DNA of 64,000 nucleotides from Allobosea sp. LC85 (GCF_000735605.1 NZ_JPKG01000027.1:248001-312000); one strand, 5' to 3'. Shown: positions 1 to 8,661, counted from the stretch's first letter. The notes: generated by a model from the letters alone, not told the origin. Program-made: numbers and translations.

Positions 1-468
1 ATAGAGCCGGATCGGCGGGATACGCAGGCCCTCCTGATAGATATGGGCGTGGCCGCGATCGGCGAAATCGGAATGATGCGCCGTGTTGACGGCCCAGGCG
101 ACCATCTTGCCGTCGTGGAAGACCGGCTCGGCCAGCACGATGTCGGGAAGGTGGGTGCCTCCGCCCTCATAGGCGTCGTTGCCGATGAAGACATCGCCCG
201 GCTTCATCTCCGAGGTGGCATGGCGCTTCAGGATATGCGGGATGATGCCGATGAAGGAGCCGAGGTGCATCGGGATGTGCTCGGCCTGGCAAAGCGTGTT
301 GCCTTCAATGTCGAAGAGCGCAGTCGAGCAGTCGCGGCGTTCCTTGATATTGGTCGAGTAACTCGCCTTGACCAGCGCCTCGCCCATTTCCTCGGTGATG
401 GAGGCGAAGGCGCTGCCAATGACCTCGACGGTGATCGGATCGACGGTGACGGGTGCGGGCGCGTTCAT
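1..468 (-). CDS. Hydantoinase B / oxoprolinase beta subunit (partial, 5' part)
   Basis: The first 156 codons of a HyuB-family protein are visible; family members run to roughly 500-600 residues, so most of the gene lies beyond the left edge. The start MNAPAPVTVDPITVEVIGSA is typical of the family, as are the stretches SYSTNIKERRDCS, QAEHIPMHLGS and GNDAYEGGGTHLPD. Together with HyuA it would form an ATP-dependent enzyme that opens 5-oxoproline or hydantoin rings. Its ATG overlaps the TGA of hyuA (TGATG), which indicates translational coupling, and it is the last visible gene of the operon that starts with the frlB-like gene. The actual substrate cannot be read from the sequence. Confidence 0.9.
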   Translation of the reverse strand, partial: MNAPAPVTVDPITVEVIGSAFASITEEMGEALVKASYSTNIKERRDCSTALFDIEGNTLCQAEHIPMHLGSFIGIIPHILKRHATSEMKPGDVFIGNDAYEGGGTHLPDIVLAEPVFHDGKMVAWAVNTAHHSDFADRGHAHIYQEGLRIPPIRLY

Positions 469-2519
469 CACGGCGTCTCCAGGATCAGGTTGAGATAGGG
501 TTCGACGCGGGCGGTCATGCCGGGCAGCAGCACCGTGGTCGCATCCATCTGCTCGATGATCGCCGGCCCCTCGATCAGATTGCCCGATTTGAGCTTGTCG
601 CGGTCGTAGAGCGCACAATCGACGAAGCCTCCGGCTTCCGGGAACCAGACCTCGCGCCGCCCCATGATGGCCGCGGAAGCGTCCGGTCCGGCGTCAGGCT
701 CGGGCCGGAACTCGGCCTTGGGCACGAAGCCGATCGCCTCGACGCGGTAGGTCACGAGCTGCACCGGTTCGCCTTCGGCCACGAATCCGTAAAGGCGCTT
801 GTGGGCCTCGGCAAAGCCGTCCGCCAAAGCCCTGATGGTTGTAGGTGTGATCGGCCCGTCCGGGACGTCGATGGCGAGCTCGTAGTTCTGGCCGTGATAG
901 CGCAGATCGGCCGTGCGCTTCAGCTCGCGATCGGCAGGCGCGACAGTCTCCTCGGCAAACCAGTGCTCGGCCTGGGCTTCAAGGCCTGCGAAAATCTCGG
1001 CCATGTCGGGGACGAGCCCATCCCCCAGCGTCGCGAGCCGGGTGGTGGCGAAATTGGCGCGCAGGTCGGTCAGAAGCAGGCCGAGTGCACAGCCGATTCC
1101 GGGATTGCGCGGCACGACGATGCGCTTCATCTCCAGCTCGCGCGCCAGCCGCGCGGCATGGAGCGGCCCGGCGCCGCCGAAGGCGACAAGCGCGTAGTCG
1201 CGCGGATCATGGCCGCGCTGCACGGAGATGACGCGGATCGCCTTGGCCATATTGGCGGTCACCACCGAGACGATGCCCTGCGCCGTCGCCATCAGGTCGA
1301 GGCCGAGCTGGTCCGCAATCCGGCCGATCGCCTGTTTGGAGAGCGCCTGGTCGATCGGCATGCGGCCACCGAGCAGATGGGTCGGGTTCAGCGTCTGGAG
1401 CACGACATTGGCGTCGGTGACCGCCGGTTCGGTCGAGCCGCGGGCATAGCAGACCGGCCCGGGATCGGCGCCGGCACTGCGCGGGCCTACCTTGAGCAGG
1501 CCGCCGGAGTCGATCGCCGCAATCGAGCCGCCGCCGGCGCCGACGGTGTGGATGTCGAGCATCGGCGCCTTGATCGGGTAGCCATGGACATTGGCCTCGC
1601 TGGCGAGCTTGGCCTCGCCGCCGCGAAGCAGCGCGACATCGGACGAGGTGCCGCCCATGTCGAAGGTGATCAGGTTCTCGATGCCGGTCATCCGGCCGAT
1701 CGCCTGCGCAGCAACCACGCCGGTCGAGGGGCCCGAAAGCACGGTCCGCACCGGCAGGCGTGCCGCCATGTCGAACCCGATGACGCCGCCATTGGACTGC
1801 GTCAGATGCGGCGTGGTGGTGACGCCGAGTTCCTTGAGCCGCTCGGCGAGGCGTTGGATATAGCCCTGCATCACGGGGCCGAGATAGGCGTTCACCACCG
1901 CCGTCGAGATGCGCTCATACTCCCGGAACTCGGGCGCGACCTCATGCGAGGCGCAAATAAAAGCCTCCGGAAACTCCTCCGCGACGATGCGCCTTGCCGT
2001 TTCCTCGTGTTCGGGCCTGACGAAACCGTAGAGGAAGCCAATGGCGACCGCCTTGACGCCCGCCTCCCTCAGTTCTCGCGCGGCCTGACGCACGCCATCC
2101 TCGTCGAGCGGCGTCTCGACGGAACCGTCATGGCGCAGCCGTTCCGCGACGCCGAAGCGCAGGTCGCGGGTGACCAGCGGCGCCGCCTTGTCGACCTGAA
2201 GATCATAGAGATCCGGCCGCTTTTGCCGGCCGATCTCGATCAGATCGCGAAAGCCGTCGGTCGTGATCAGCCCGGTCCTGACGCCGCGGTGCTGGATCAG
2301 GGCATTGGTGCCCACCGTCGTGCCGTGGCCGAAATAGGCGACATCTCCGGGCTTGGCGCCGACGCGCTCTGTCCCTTCCTGGGTGCCGCGCGCGATGGCG
2401 CGGGAGGGATCGTCCGGGGTCGAGGGGACTTTCCAGACGGCGACCTGACCACTCGCATCATCGAAAAGGCAGACATCGGTGAAGGTGCCTCCGGAGTCGA
2501 TCCCGATACGCCAGGCCAT
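468..2519 (-). CDS. Hydantoinase A / 5-oxoprolinase alpha subunit
   Basis: This 683-residue protein has the HyuA layout: an N-terminal hydantoinase/oxoprolinase domain beginning with the phosphate-binding IDSGGTFTD motif at residues 7-15, then the main hydantoinase_A domain with ITFDMGGTSSDV near residue 290, and a C-terminal domain with ADLRYHGQNYEL. The length is normal for the family. The partner subunit follows with a 1-nt overlap and the kinase gene ends 18 nt upstream, so all belong to one minus-strand operon. The family includes N-methylhydantoinases, 5-oxoprolinases and acetone carboxylase-like enzymes. The sugar-amine genes upstream favour ring opening of a lactam such as 5-oxoproline, but that is inference. 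Confidence 0.92.
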   Translation of the reverse strand: MAWRIGIDSGGTFTDVCLFDDASGQVAVWKVPSTPDDPSRAIARGTQEGTERVGAKPGDVAYFGHGTTVGTNALIQHRGVRTGLITTDGFRDLIEIGRQKRPDLYDLQVDKAAPLVTRDLRFGVAERLRHDGSVETPLDEDGVRQAARELREAGVKAVAIGFLYGFVRPEHEETARRIVAEEFPEAFICASHEVAPEFREYERISTAVVNAYLGPVMQGYIQRLAERLKELGVTTTPHLTQSNGGVIGFDMAARLPVRTVLSGPSTGVVAAQAIGRMTGIENLITFDMGGTSSDVALLRGGEAKLASEANVHGYPIKAPMLDIHTVGAGGGSIAAIDSGGLLKVGPRSAGADPGPVCYARGSTEPAVTDANVVLQTLNPTHLLGGRMPIDQALSKQAIGRIADQLGLDLMATAQGIVSVVTANMAKAIRVISVQRGHDPRDYALVAFGGAGPLHAARLARELEMKRIVVPRNPGIGCALGLLLTDLRANFATTRLATLGDGLVPDMAEIFAGLEAQAEHWFAEETVAPADRELKRTADLRYHGQNYELAIDVPDGPITPTTIRALADGFAEAHKRLYGFVAEGEPVQLVTYRVEAIGFVPKAEFRPEPDAGPDASAAIMGRREVWFPEAGGFVDCALYDRDKLKSGNLIEGPAIIEQMDATTVLLPGMTARVEPYLNLILETP

Positions 2520-2537
2520 GAGCTCAAACCCTCCCCA

Positions 2538-3377
2538 TCAACAGGCCGCGATCTCCGCAGCCGCGGACCATGGCGTGCCATGGCCAAAACCACCCTGATA
2601 GGCGCAGACCGCCGCTGCATGGGCAGCGCCCGCCGTCAGGGCCTCCGGAACCTCTCGCCCCTCCAGCACCGCCAGAAGGAACGCGGCGATGAAACCGTCT
2701 CCCGCGCCCAGCGTATCGACGATTTGGGCGGGGGTGATCCCATGGCGATGGAATACCCCACCTGCCAGGGCGAGCGAGCCGCGCTCGCCGCGCGTCACCA
2801 CCACGAGACCCGGACCGGCCTCGGAGCAGCGTCGGGCGAGGTCGCGGCATTCCGCGTCGGAGCCCGTGGGGAAGGACAGGAAGGCGATGTCGAGATGGGG
2901 GAGCGTGGCCGCCAGATTGGCATCGGTCCAGTGCTCGGAGAAATCGTAGGAGAAGCGGCGCACCGAGGGGCGCAGCGCCGCGAGATCGGCATCCAGTTCG
3001 CTGTAGATGCTCGAGTGGACCAGATCGAAGCCGGCGATATAGGCAAGATCCTCGGGCAGGAAACCGCCCCATTGTCCGCGGACGCCGCGCTGCGAGCGCA
3101 GGAAATAGCGGTCATTGCCGTCATGGCCAATGAAGGCACGGGCATTGTCGCCGGCGAGCACCCGGCAGCGGCGGGTATCGACCCCCTCCTGGTGCAAGGC
3201 CTTGGCGATCAGTTTCCCGGCTTCGTCGGAGCCCAGGCATCCCATGTATCCCGTCTCGGCGCCGAGACGATGCGCCAGCACCGCGACATTGACCGCATTG
3301 CCGCCCGGAAACTGCAGCGCGCGATCGACATAGGTGTCGACCGTGTTATCGCCGAGTCCGAGCAGCCTGCAGGTCAT
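2538..3377 (-). CDS. frlD: PfkB-family sugar kinase, fructoselysine 6-kinase (FrlD)-like
   Basis: A 279-residue ribokinase/PfkB-fold kinase. GDNTVDTY near the N-terminus, PGGNAVNVAV at about residues 22-31, the YDFSEHW segment and LPHLDIAF all match the FrlD pattern as I know it from E. coli, and DTLGAGDGFIAAF near residue 225 is the PfkB signature with the catalytic Asp. FrlD phosphorylates fructoselysine at C6 to make the substrate of the deglycase FrlB, and a FrlB-like gene lies directly upstream. I chose the ATG at MTCRLLGLGDN; the longer open frame upstream only translates a tandem 12-bp repeat. The exact glycated amine is unknown. Confidence 0.85.
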   Translation of the reverse strand: MTCRLLGLGDNTVDTYVDRALQFPGGNAVNVAVLAHRLGAETGYMGCLGSDEAGKLIAKALHQEGVDTRRCRVLAGDNARAFIGHDGNDRYFLRSQRGVRGQWGGFLPEDLAYIAGFDLVHSSIYSELDADLAALRPSVRRFSYDFSEHWTDANLAATLPHLDIAFLSFPTGSDAECRDLARRCSEAGPGLVVVTRGERGSLALAGGVFHRHGITPAQIVDTLGAGDGFIAAFLLAVLEGREVPEALTAGAAHAAAVCAYQGGFGHGTPWSAAAEIAAC

Positions 3378-3424
3378 GGACGTTTTCCTGGACGTTTTCC
3401 TGGACGTGTTCCTGGCCGTTTTCC
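3377..3424 (-). repeat. Four tandem 12-bp units covering the frlD-like ribosome-binding region
   Basis: Four direct copies of a 12-bp unit (plus-strand reading TGGACGTTTTCC; the third and fourth copies each have one change) end exactly at the A of the kinase start codon. Read on the minus strand each unit contains AGGAAAA, a weak Shine-Dalgarno-like string; the last lies about 6 nt before the ATG. Because the unit is a multiple of three it also stays open as a spurious N-terminal extension. Copy-number change could alter translation of the kinase, which is inference. Confidence 0.75.
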
Positions 3425-3451
3425 CAAGCGACTGATCAGCAGGCCGCCTGA

Positions 3452-4465
3452 TCAGTAGGCGACCTTCCACATGTAGCGGCGGGTCGAGAGCGGCTGGTTG
3501 TGGAGCACCGAGAGATGCGCCGCCATCCGCTTCAGCGCCGATTGCAGGATATAGGGCGCGACGATGGGGCGGATTTCCGGCGCGACACCCGCCATCGCGA
3601 AATCGCGGGAATCATATTTCATGACGCGCTCCGCATAGATGTCGCAGAAGCTTGAGACCCGCTCCATCAGCGGGCGGCTCGGGTCCTCTCCGGTGATCAG
3701 GATCAGTGGTGTCTCGCGATCGATGATCTCGAACGGGCCGTGGAAGAACTCTGCCGCCTCGATCGGATAGCTGTGCAGCCAGAGCATCTCCATCAGGATG
3801 CAGACGCCGAAGACATAGGCCGTGGTGAAGCCCGGCCCCGAAGCGACATGGTAGAAGTTGCGCTCCTTGGCATAGAGGTGAGCATCGGCCGCTGCCCGCT
3901 CCTCGTTTTGCTCGGCAGCATCACAGATGGCCGCCGGGAGCGCGTCCAGCGAGGCAATGAGCTTGTCACCGAGCGGCCAGCCTTCCTTCGCGCTCATGAT
4001 GCCGCCGACCAGCGCCTGCATCAGCATGAACATGGCGGCGAAGGACTCGCTGGTATCGCCCACCACGAAGCTTTCGGGCGCGGCGGCAGCAAGCGGCTTG
4101 TCGGCATATTGGCTGAAGGCCACGACCTTGCAGGGCTTCCCCATCAGGGTCGCCGCGGCGGCGACTGTCTCGGGTGTGGTGCCGGACTTGGAGGCGAGCA
4201 GAACCAGCGTGCGCTCGTCGAGCCGCGGCGGATTGATCGCCATGAACTCGGCCGGAAAATAGCGGCGCACTTCGATCCCCAGGGAATAATGCTCGAGCCA
4301 GTACTTGATGCCGAGCATGGCGCGGTTCGCCGACCCGCAGGCGACGAGGTAGATCCGGTCGATCTGCGGGGCGAGGCGGCGGCCGAGCGCGTAAGCCTCG
4401 GGCACGGCGGCGCGAGTCTGGGCGAAGCCCTCATAAACGCGGGTGCGGTCAAAGGCGATTGACAT
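3452..4465 (-). CDS. frlB: SIS-domain sugar isomerase/deglycase, FrlB-like
   Basis: A 337-residue protein with two SIS (sugar isomerase) domains. The first has YLVACGSANRA and LLASKSGTTPETV, the phosphosugar-binding Ser/Thr loop. The second has VASGPGFTTAYVFG, then EAAEFFHGPFEI with the family's Glu and His, and it ends in RRYMWKVAY. This closely follows fructoselysine-6-phosphate deglycase (FrlB), which splits the phosphorylated Amadori compound into glucose-6-phosphate and the free amino acid. I chose MSIAFDRTR as start: the longer frame beginning MVYTNS runs into the operator. It is the first gene of the minus-strand operon, divergent from the GntR regulator. GlmS-like or other SIS roles are less likely given the adjacent kinase. 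Confidence 0.85.
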   Translation of the reverse strand: MSIAFDRTRVYEGFAQTRAAVPEAYALGRRLAPQIDRIYLVACGSANRAMLGIKYWLEHYSLGIEVRRYFPAEFMAINPPRLDERTLVLLASKSGTTPETVAAAATLMGKPCKVVAFSQYADKPLAAAAPESFVVGDTSESFAAMFMLMQALVGGIMSAKEGWPLGDKLIASLDALPAAICDAAEQNEERAAADAHLYAKERNFYHVASGPGFTTAYVFGVCILMEMLWLHSYPIEAAEFFHGPFEIIDRETPLILITGEDPSRPLMERVSSFCDIYAERVMKYDSRDFAMAGVAPEIRPIVAPYILQSALKRMAAHLSVLHNQPLSTRRYMWKVAY

Positions 4466-4510
4466 GGGAGGAACCGATTCCAGACGGCGGAGAATTGCGG
4501 GGTTCAAAGA

Positions 4511-4526
4511 ATTGGTATACACCAAT
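4511..4526. promoter_or_regulatory. Operator O1 of the GntR regulon
   Basis: The 16-bp palindrome ATTGGTATACACCAAT has perfect 6-bp arms. A TTGACA -35 box for the minus strand lies at 4543-4548, and a partial repeat of the right arm (TATACCAAT) occurs at 4531-4539. The site is in the divergent region between the frlB-like gene and the GntR gene, so repressor bound here could control both. The same 16-mer recurs, in reverse complement, at 8662-8677, and with one arm change at 8975-8990. Confidence 0.85.
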
Positions 4527-4677
4527 CACCTATACCAATTTGTGTCAAGCATAGTCCAGCTGACTGATGACCGCCTTCGCCAACAACGGATTCCCGTGTT
4601 TCTGCGCCTCCGGGGATGTGGAGCCGGCGCAATCCCCGCTATATGCGGAAACGGGAGAGGTCCGAGAGACACCAGCC

Positions 4678-5424
4678 ATGCGCGAACCCGAGAAGCGGGC
4701 GAAGCCGATCTATGTCGAGGTTCAGGACTACCTGCTCGACCTCATCAGCGGACCGGATTACGGCCCCGGCGACCGCGTGCCGTCCGAGCGCGCGCTGGCC
4801 GACACGCTCGGCATCAACCGGATGACCGTGCGCAAGGCGATCGACAAGCTGGTCGACCGCAATGTGCTGGAGCGCAACGGCACCAGCGGCACGCGCGTTC
4901 CGCTGGTCCAGGTGACGCGCCCGATCGAGGTGCAATCGACGCTCGGAATCACCCGGATCATCCGCAACGCCGGCGGCAACCCGGGCAGCAAGCTGCTGCA
5001 TTTCGGAGAGGAGAAGGCGACCGAGAGCATCGCGCGCCGGCTCGATATCCCGGTCGGCGCCGAGTTGATCATGTTTCGCCGGCTGCGCAGCGTGAACGAC
5101 GAGCCCTTCTGCATCGAGACCAGCCACCTGCCGGCTTCGCGCTTCGCCGGGCTGCTTGCGGAAGACCTCGTCGGAGGACAATCGCTCTATGAGCTGCTGC
5201 GGGAACGCTACGGCGTCGAGGCCAGCGCCCGCGACCGCGAGATCGGGGTCGGCATCGCGACCGATCTCGAAGCCCGGTTGCTGCAGCTCAAACCCGGCTC
5301 GCCGACGCTCGTCCTGCGGCTGATCGCCCGCGATGGCGAAGGCAAGCCGATCGAATACATGAAATCGGTCAACCACCCGCATCACGTCGTCTTCCGCAGT
5401 TCAACGCCGGCCTCACAGGACTGA
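4678..5424 (+). CDS. GntR-family transcriptional regulator (HutC/UTRA subfamily)
   Basis: A 248-residue regulator. The N-terminal winged helix-turn-helix (about residues 10-75) contains PIYVEVQDYLLDLI, DRVPSERALADTLGINRMTVRKAIDKLV and the GTRV wing end. From about residue 95 a UTRA ligand-binding domain follows (FRRLRSVNDEPFCIETSHLP near residues 138-157, then SLYELLRERYGV and PIEYMKSVNHP). UTRA domains usually bind sugar-phosphates or amino-acid-derived ligands. I chose MREPEKRAKPIY; the 37 extra upstream codons are unlike the family. It probably represses the frlB-frlD-hyuAB operon, the lone binding protein and the Rid operon through the three shared palindromes. Confidence 0.92.
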   Translation: MREPEKRAKPIYVEVQDYLLDLISGPDYGPGDRVPSERALADTLGINRMTVRKAIDKLVDRNVLERNGTSGTRVPLVQVTRPIEVQSTLGITRIIRNAGGNPGSKLLHFGEEKATESIARRLDIPVGAELIMFRRLRSVNDEPFCIETSHLPASRFAGLLAEDLVGGQSLYELLRERYGVEASARDREIGVGIATDLEARLLQLKPGSPTLVLRLIARDGEGKPIEYMKSVNHPHHVVFRSSTPASQD

Positions 5425-5471
5425 CCATGCCGCTGCCCGCCTCCCGTTCCCGGCCGGAGGCCGGGCCAAAA

Positions 5472-5569
5472 GCATCGGCCCGAAAAGTGGATTGCGGTTT
5501 TCGGGAAAGCCGATGCAAACACAAAGGGTTAGATCATCGGACCGGATACGATTTCCGGTCCGATGATCT
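5472..5569. repeat. Interspersed double-hairpin repeat, copy A
   Basis: The copy starts GCATCGGCCCGAAAA and forms a first stem with TTTTCGGG...GCCGATGC. A spacer GCAAACACAAAGGGTT follows, then a second, near-perfect stem of 16 bp (AGATCATCGGACC.../...GGTCCGATGATCT) around a 7-nt loop. It fills the gap between the GntR gene and the FAD oxidoreductase. Unlike copies B, C and E it does not end in CTAG. Its structure could end transcription or protect mRNA 3' ends. Confidence 0.85.
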
Positions 5570-5596
5570 GTCGACTCCGAGCGCGGAACAGGCCTG

Positions 5597-6919
5597 ATGG
5601 GCATCACCATCGAGACCATTGACCCGGATGCTGGTCTCCCGGCGCGCAGCGATGTCGTCATTATTGGTGGTGGCATCATCGGCATCACGACCGCACTCTT
5701 CCTGGCCAGGGACGGGATTTCCGTCACGGTCTGCGAGAAGGGCGAGGTCGGTCATGAGCAATCCGGCCGCAATTGGGGCTGGGTCCGGATCATGGGCCGC
5801 GACCCTGGCGAGATCCCGCTCGGGCTGGAAAGCATGCGGCTCTGGTCGGAGATGGACAAGCTTGTCGGCGGCGATACCGGCTTCACCCGCTCCGGCATCG
5901 TCTATGTCGCCGATACGCCATCCGCCCTCGCCCAGCATGAGGCCTGGCTCGACCATGCCAGGCAATACCAGCTGGACTCCCGGTTGTTGAGCTCGCGCGA
6001 GATCGCGACCGTTCTGCCCGGCTGCAAGCGCAGCTTTGCCGGTGCCTTGTTCACACCGAGCGATGCTCGGGCCGAGCCGCAAAAGGCGGTGCCTGCCATG
6101 GCGCGTGCGCTGCGCCGGCATGGTGGCACCGTCCTGACACGTTGCGCGGTGCGCGGTATCGAGACCAAGGCTGGCCGGGTCAGCGCCGTGGTGACGGAGC
6201 GCGGCACGATCGCCTGCTCACAGGTCGTGCTGGCCGGCGGTGCGTGGTCGCGGCTCTTCCTTGGCAATCTCGGCATCGACTTTCCGCAGCTCAAGGTGCT
6301 CGGTTCGGTGCTGCGCACCGAACCGCTGGACGGTCCGCCGCCCTATGCCGTCGGCGCCTCCGATTTCGCCTTCCGCAAGCGCCAGGACGGCGGCTACACG
6401 GTCGCTCATCGCGGCGCGAGCACGGCCGAGATCGTGCCCGACTCCTTCCGACTCTTTGCCGATTTCCTGCCCTCGCTGGTGAAGCAGCGGCAGGAGCTCC
6501 GACTGCGTCTGAGCCGGCGCTTCCTGGACGAAGCGCGGACGCCGCGAGGCTGGGGCCTCGACGATGTAACGCCTTTCGAGCGCATGCGCGTGCTTGATCC
6601 GACCCCGTCGGCGGCGATCCTGGACGAGGCGAAGGCCAACCTGATCAAGGCGTTTCCGGCCTTCGCAGGCATGAGGATCGCGCAGGCCTGGGGCGGCTTC
6701 ATCGATGCGACGCCTGACGCTGTCCCGGTGATCGGCGAAGTGCCGCGCCTGCCGGGCTTCTTCATCGCCAGCGGCTTCTCCGGCCATGGTTTCGGCATCG
6801 GCCCCGGTGCGGGTCGGCTGGTTGCCGATCTCGTCAGGGGGGCGACGCCGATGATCGACACCAAACCCTTCCGGCTCGAGCGCTTCGCCCGCCTGGAGCG
6901 CACGACGCGCGTGGCGTGA
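5597..6919 (+). CDS. FAD-dependent oxidoreductase (DAO family)
   Basis: A 440-residue flavoprotein of the D-amino-acid oxidase / glycine oxidase superfamily. The dinucleotide-binding motif VVIIGGGIIGITTALFLA is at about residues 20-37, followed by SGRNWGWVR, the region where covalently or tightly bound FAD enzymes of this group differ. AWGGFIDATPDAVPVIG near residue 365 and ASGFSGHGFGIGPG near residue 395 are the usual C-terminal FAD and substrate signatures. In this locus an Amadori-compound or secondary amine oxidase is a reasonable guess, because amadoriases share this fold, but the substrate cannot be read directly. It stands alone on the plus strand between a repeat copy and the convergent binding-protein gene. 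Confidence 0.88.
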   Translation: MGITIETIDPDAGLPARSDVVIIGGGIIGITTALFLARDGISVTVCEKGEVGHEQSGRNWGWVRIMGRDPGEIPLGLESMRLWSEMDKLVGGDTGFTRSGIVYVADTPSALAQHEAWLDHARQYQLDSRLLSSREIATVLPGCKRSFAGALFTPSDARAEPQKAVPAMARALRRHGGTVLTRCAVRGIETKAGRVSAVVTERGTIACSQVVLAGGAWSRLFLGNLGIDFPQLKVLGSVLRTEPLDGPPPYAVGASDFAFRKRQDGGYTVAHRGASTAEIVPDSFRLFADFLPSLVKQRQELRLRLSRRFLDEARTPRGWGLDDVTPFERMRVLDPTPSAAILDEAKANLIKAFPAFAGMRIAQAWGGFIDATPDAVPVIGEVPRLPGFFIASGFSGHGFGIGPGAGRLVADLVRGATPMIDTKPFRLERFARLERTTRVA

Positions 6920-6997
6920 GTCCGTCGTCAGACGTCATTCCGGCCCTTCCCGGAATGACCGAACTTGGCTGAGGCAATGCGCGGCCCCGTCGCTTAG

Positions 6998-7098
6998 AGC
7001 ATCGGACCGAAAAGTGGAGTCCATTTTTCGGAGAAATCCGATGCTCAAACAAAGAGATAGATCGCCCCTCCTGCGTCCGAATGGACGCACGGCGATCT
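6998..7098. repeat. Interspersed double-hairpin repeat, copy B (variant)
   Basis: The first stem (AGCATCGGACCGAAAA with TTTTTCGGAGAAATCCGATGCT) matches the family. The second stem is different in sequence but keeps the form: AGATCGCC pairs with GGCGATCT and an inner TGCGTCC pairs with GGACGCA. The final GATCTAG supplies the TAG stop codon of the minus-strand binding-protein gene. It sits between two convergent genes and could act as a bidirectional terminator. Confidence 0.8.
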
Positions 7099-8623
7099 AG
7101 CCCAGTGCCGTCTCTTCCATCGAATAGGCCGAGAAGAAGTTCGTACCGCCGGGCAGACCCTTGAAGCCGGTGACGCTCTTGACCATGCCATAGCCCTGCG
7201 AGCGCCAGGCCAGGCCGACGAGCGGCGCCTGCTCGAGCGCAAGCCTTTCGAGCTCGGCATAGATCGCCTTGCGCTTGGCGACATCGAACTCGGCACGGCC
7301 CTTGGCAAAGAGCGCGTGAATCTCCGGTGTCGGCAGGCCGAAGCTGCGCGAGATATTGGCCGGCAATTCGCCGTCGAGCAGCGGGGCGAGCCCGTCGGGG
7401 TCATTATTGTCGGCGGTCGTGCCCTGGACGCAGAATTCGTAGCGCCCCTTACCGCCGAGATCGACGCGCTGCGCCCAGTCCGGCAGGTTGAGCTTCACGT
7501 CGATGCCGATCTCGCCGAGCTGAGCCTGCACCACCTCCGCCGTCGATTTGTGCATGCCATATTGCGCGGTCGAGAGCAGCGTACAGGAAAAGCCCTTCGG
7601 CACGCCGGCTTCCGCCATCAGCTTCTTTGCCCGGTCGGGATCATAGCTCCAGAACTTCGCGCGGCCGGTATCGTAGTAGGGACTCGTCTCCGGAATCGGG
7701 ATCCCCTGCAGCGGCGTGCCGCGCCCGTAGAAGGCGGCCTGGACGATCTCCTCGCGGCGAATCGCGAAACCCACGGCCTGACGCAGTCGCGCGTCCTTGA
7801 AGGGTCCGGTCGTGCCGTTGAAATTCAGCCCCATGAAGGGGCCATTGGCGGCGTCGAGCTTGAGGCGTGGATCCTTCTCGATCGCCGCCATGTGCTGCCA
7901 GGGCACATATTCGATCAGGTCGATATCGCCGGCCTGAAGCCCCGCCACCCGGAGATTCTCGTCGGCATAGGCGGTCAGCTTGATGCCGGCGAGCTTGGGC
8001 AAGCCGGGCTTGTAGTACTTGTCGAAGGCTGCGACCTCGATCGAGACCCCACGCTCCTGATCCTTGATCATGAAGGGGCCGGCCCCGATGCCGAGCCCGC
8101 GCCCTTCGATCGAATCCTTGGCGATGATGGGCGCATGGGGGCTGGCGAGCCAGATCGGCAAGGTCACCGTAGGCTGCTTCATCACGATGCGGACGGTGCG
8201 TGGATCGGGCGTCTCGATTTTCTCGATACCGCCGAACTCGGACTTCAGGAACGCTGTCGAATTCGGCAGGGCGATCTGTTCGAGCGTCCATTTCACATCT
8301 TCGGCCGTGACCGGCTTGCCGTTGTGGAAGCTCGCCTGCCTGAGCTTGAAGACCCAGCCGGTGTCACCATCCTGCGTCCAGGTTTCCGCCAGTTCGGGCC
8401 GAACCTCGCCCTTTTCGTCGAACCCGGTGAGACCGCGGAAGATCAGCAGCTTGACCGTCAGCGCGGCGGTTCCGGTATGAACCCATGGCTGCAGGCTTGG
8501 CGGGAAGCTCGACAGGCCGAAGCGCAGGATCTTCTTTGGCGATGCTTGCGAGAAGGCGGAGCCTTGCAGCAGCGGCAGGCTCGCTCCAGCGGCAAGAAGG
8601 GCACGGCGCGAAATCATCGTCAT
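7097..8623 (-). CDS. ABC transporter substrate-binding protein (SBP_bac_5, dipeptide/opine type)
   Basis: A 508-residue periplasmic binding protein of the DppA/OppA family. The start MTMISRRALLAAGASLPLL has a twin-arginine-like signal (SRRALL) and a cleavage region near FSQA. The body shows family signatures: LAETWTQDGDTGWVFKLRQ, FHNGKPVTAEDVKWTLE and DARLRQAVGFAIRREEIV. I preferred this ATG because GGGGA precedes it; 12 more codons upstream would reach close to the operator. No permease or ATPase adjoins it, so it probably feeds the transporter encoded to the right, and it shares that operon's operator motif (O2). Likely ligands are small peptides or glycated amino compounds. Confidence 0.9.
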   Translation of the reverse strand: MTMISRRALLAAGASLPLLQGSAFSQASPKKILRFGLSSFPPSLQPWVHTGTAALTVKLLIFRGLTGFDEKGEVRPELAETWTQDGDTGWVFKLRQASFHNGKPVTAEDVKWTLEQIALPNSTAFLKSEFGGIEKIETPDPRTVRIVMKQPTVTLPIWLASPHAPIIAKDSIEGRGLGIGAGPFMIKDQERGVSIEVAAFDKYYKPGLPKLAGIKLTAYADENLRVAGLQAGDIDLIEYVPWQHMAAIEKDPRLKLDAANGPFMGLNFNGTTGPFKDARLRQAVGFAIRREEIVQAAFYGRGTPLQGIPIPETSPYYDTGRAKFWSYDPDRAKKLMAEAGVPKGFSCTLLSTAQYGMHKSTAEVVQAQLGEIGIDVKLNLPDWAQRVDLGGKGRYEFCVQGTTADNNDPDGLAPLLDGELPANISRSFGLPTPEIHALFAKGRAEFDVAKRKAIYAELERLALEQAPLVGLAWRSQGYGMVKSVTGFKGLPGGTNFFSAYSMEETALG

Positions 8624-8661
8624 CGGAGATCCCCTAATTATCGGCCTTCGGGGCAGCATGG

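Noticed and set aside
453..3458. A 1001-codon open frame on the plus strand
   Set aside because: It is antisense to hyuA and the kinase gene. Its translation is rich in Arg, Gly, Asp and His with no family signature, and long antisense frames are common in high-GC coding DNA.
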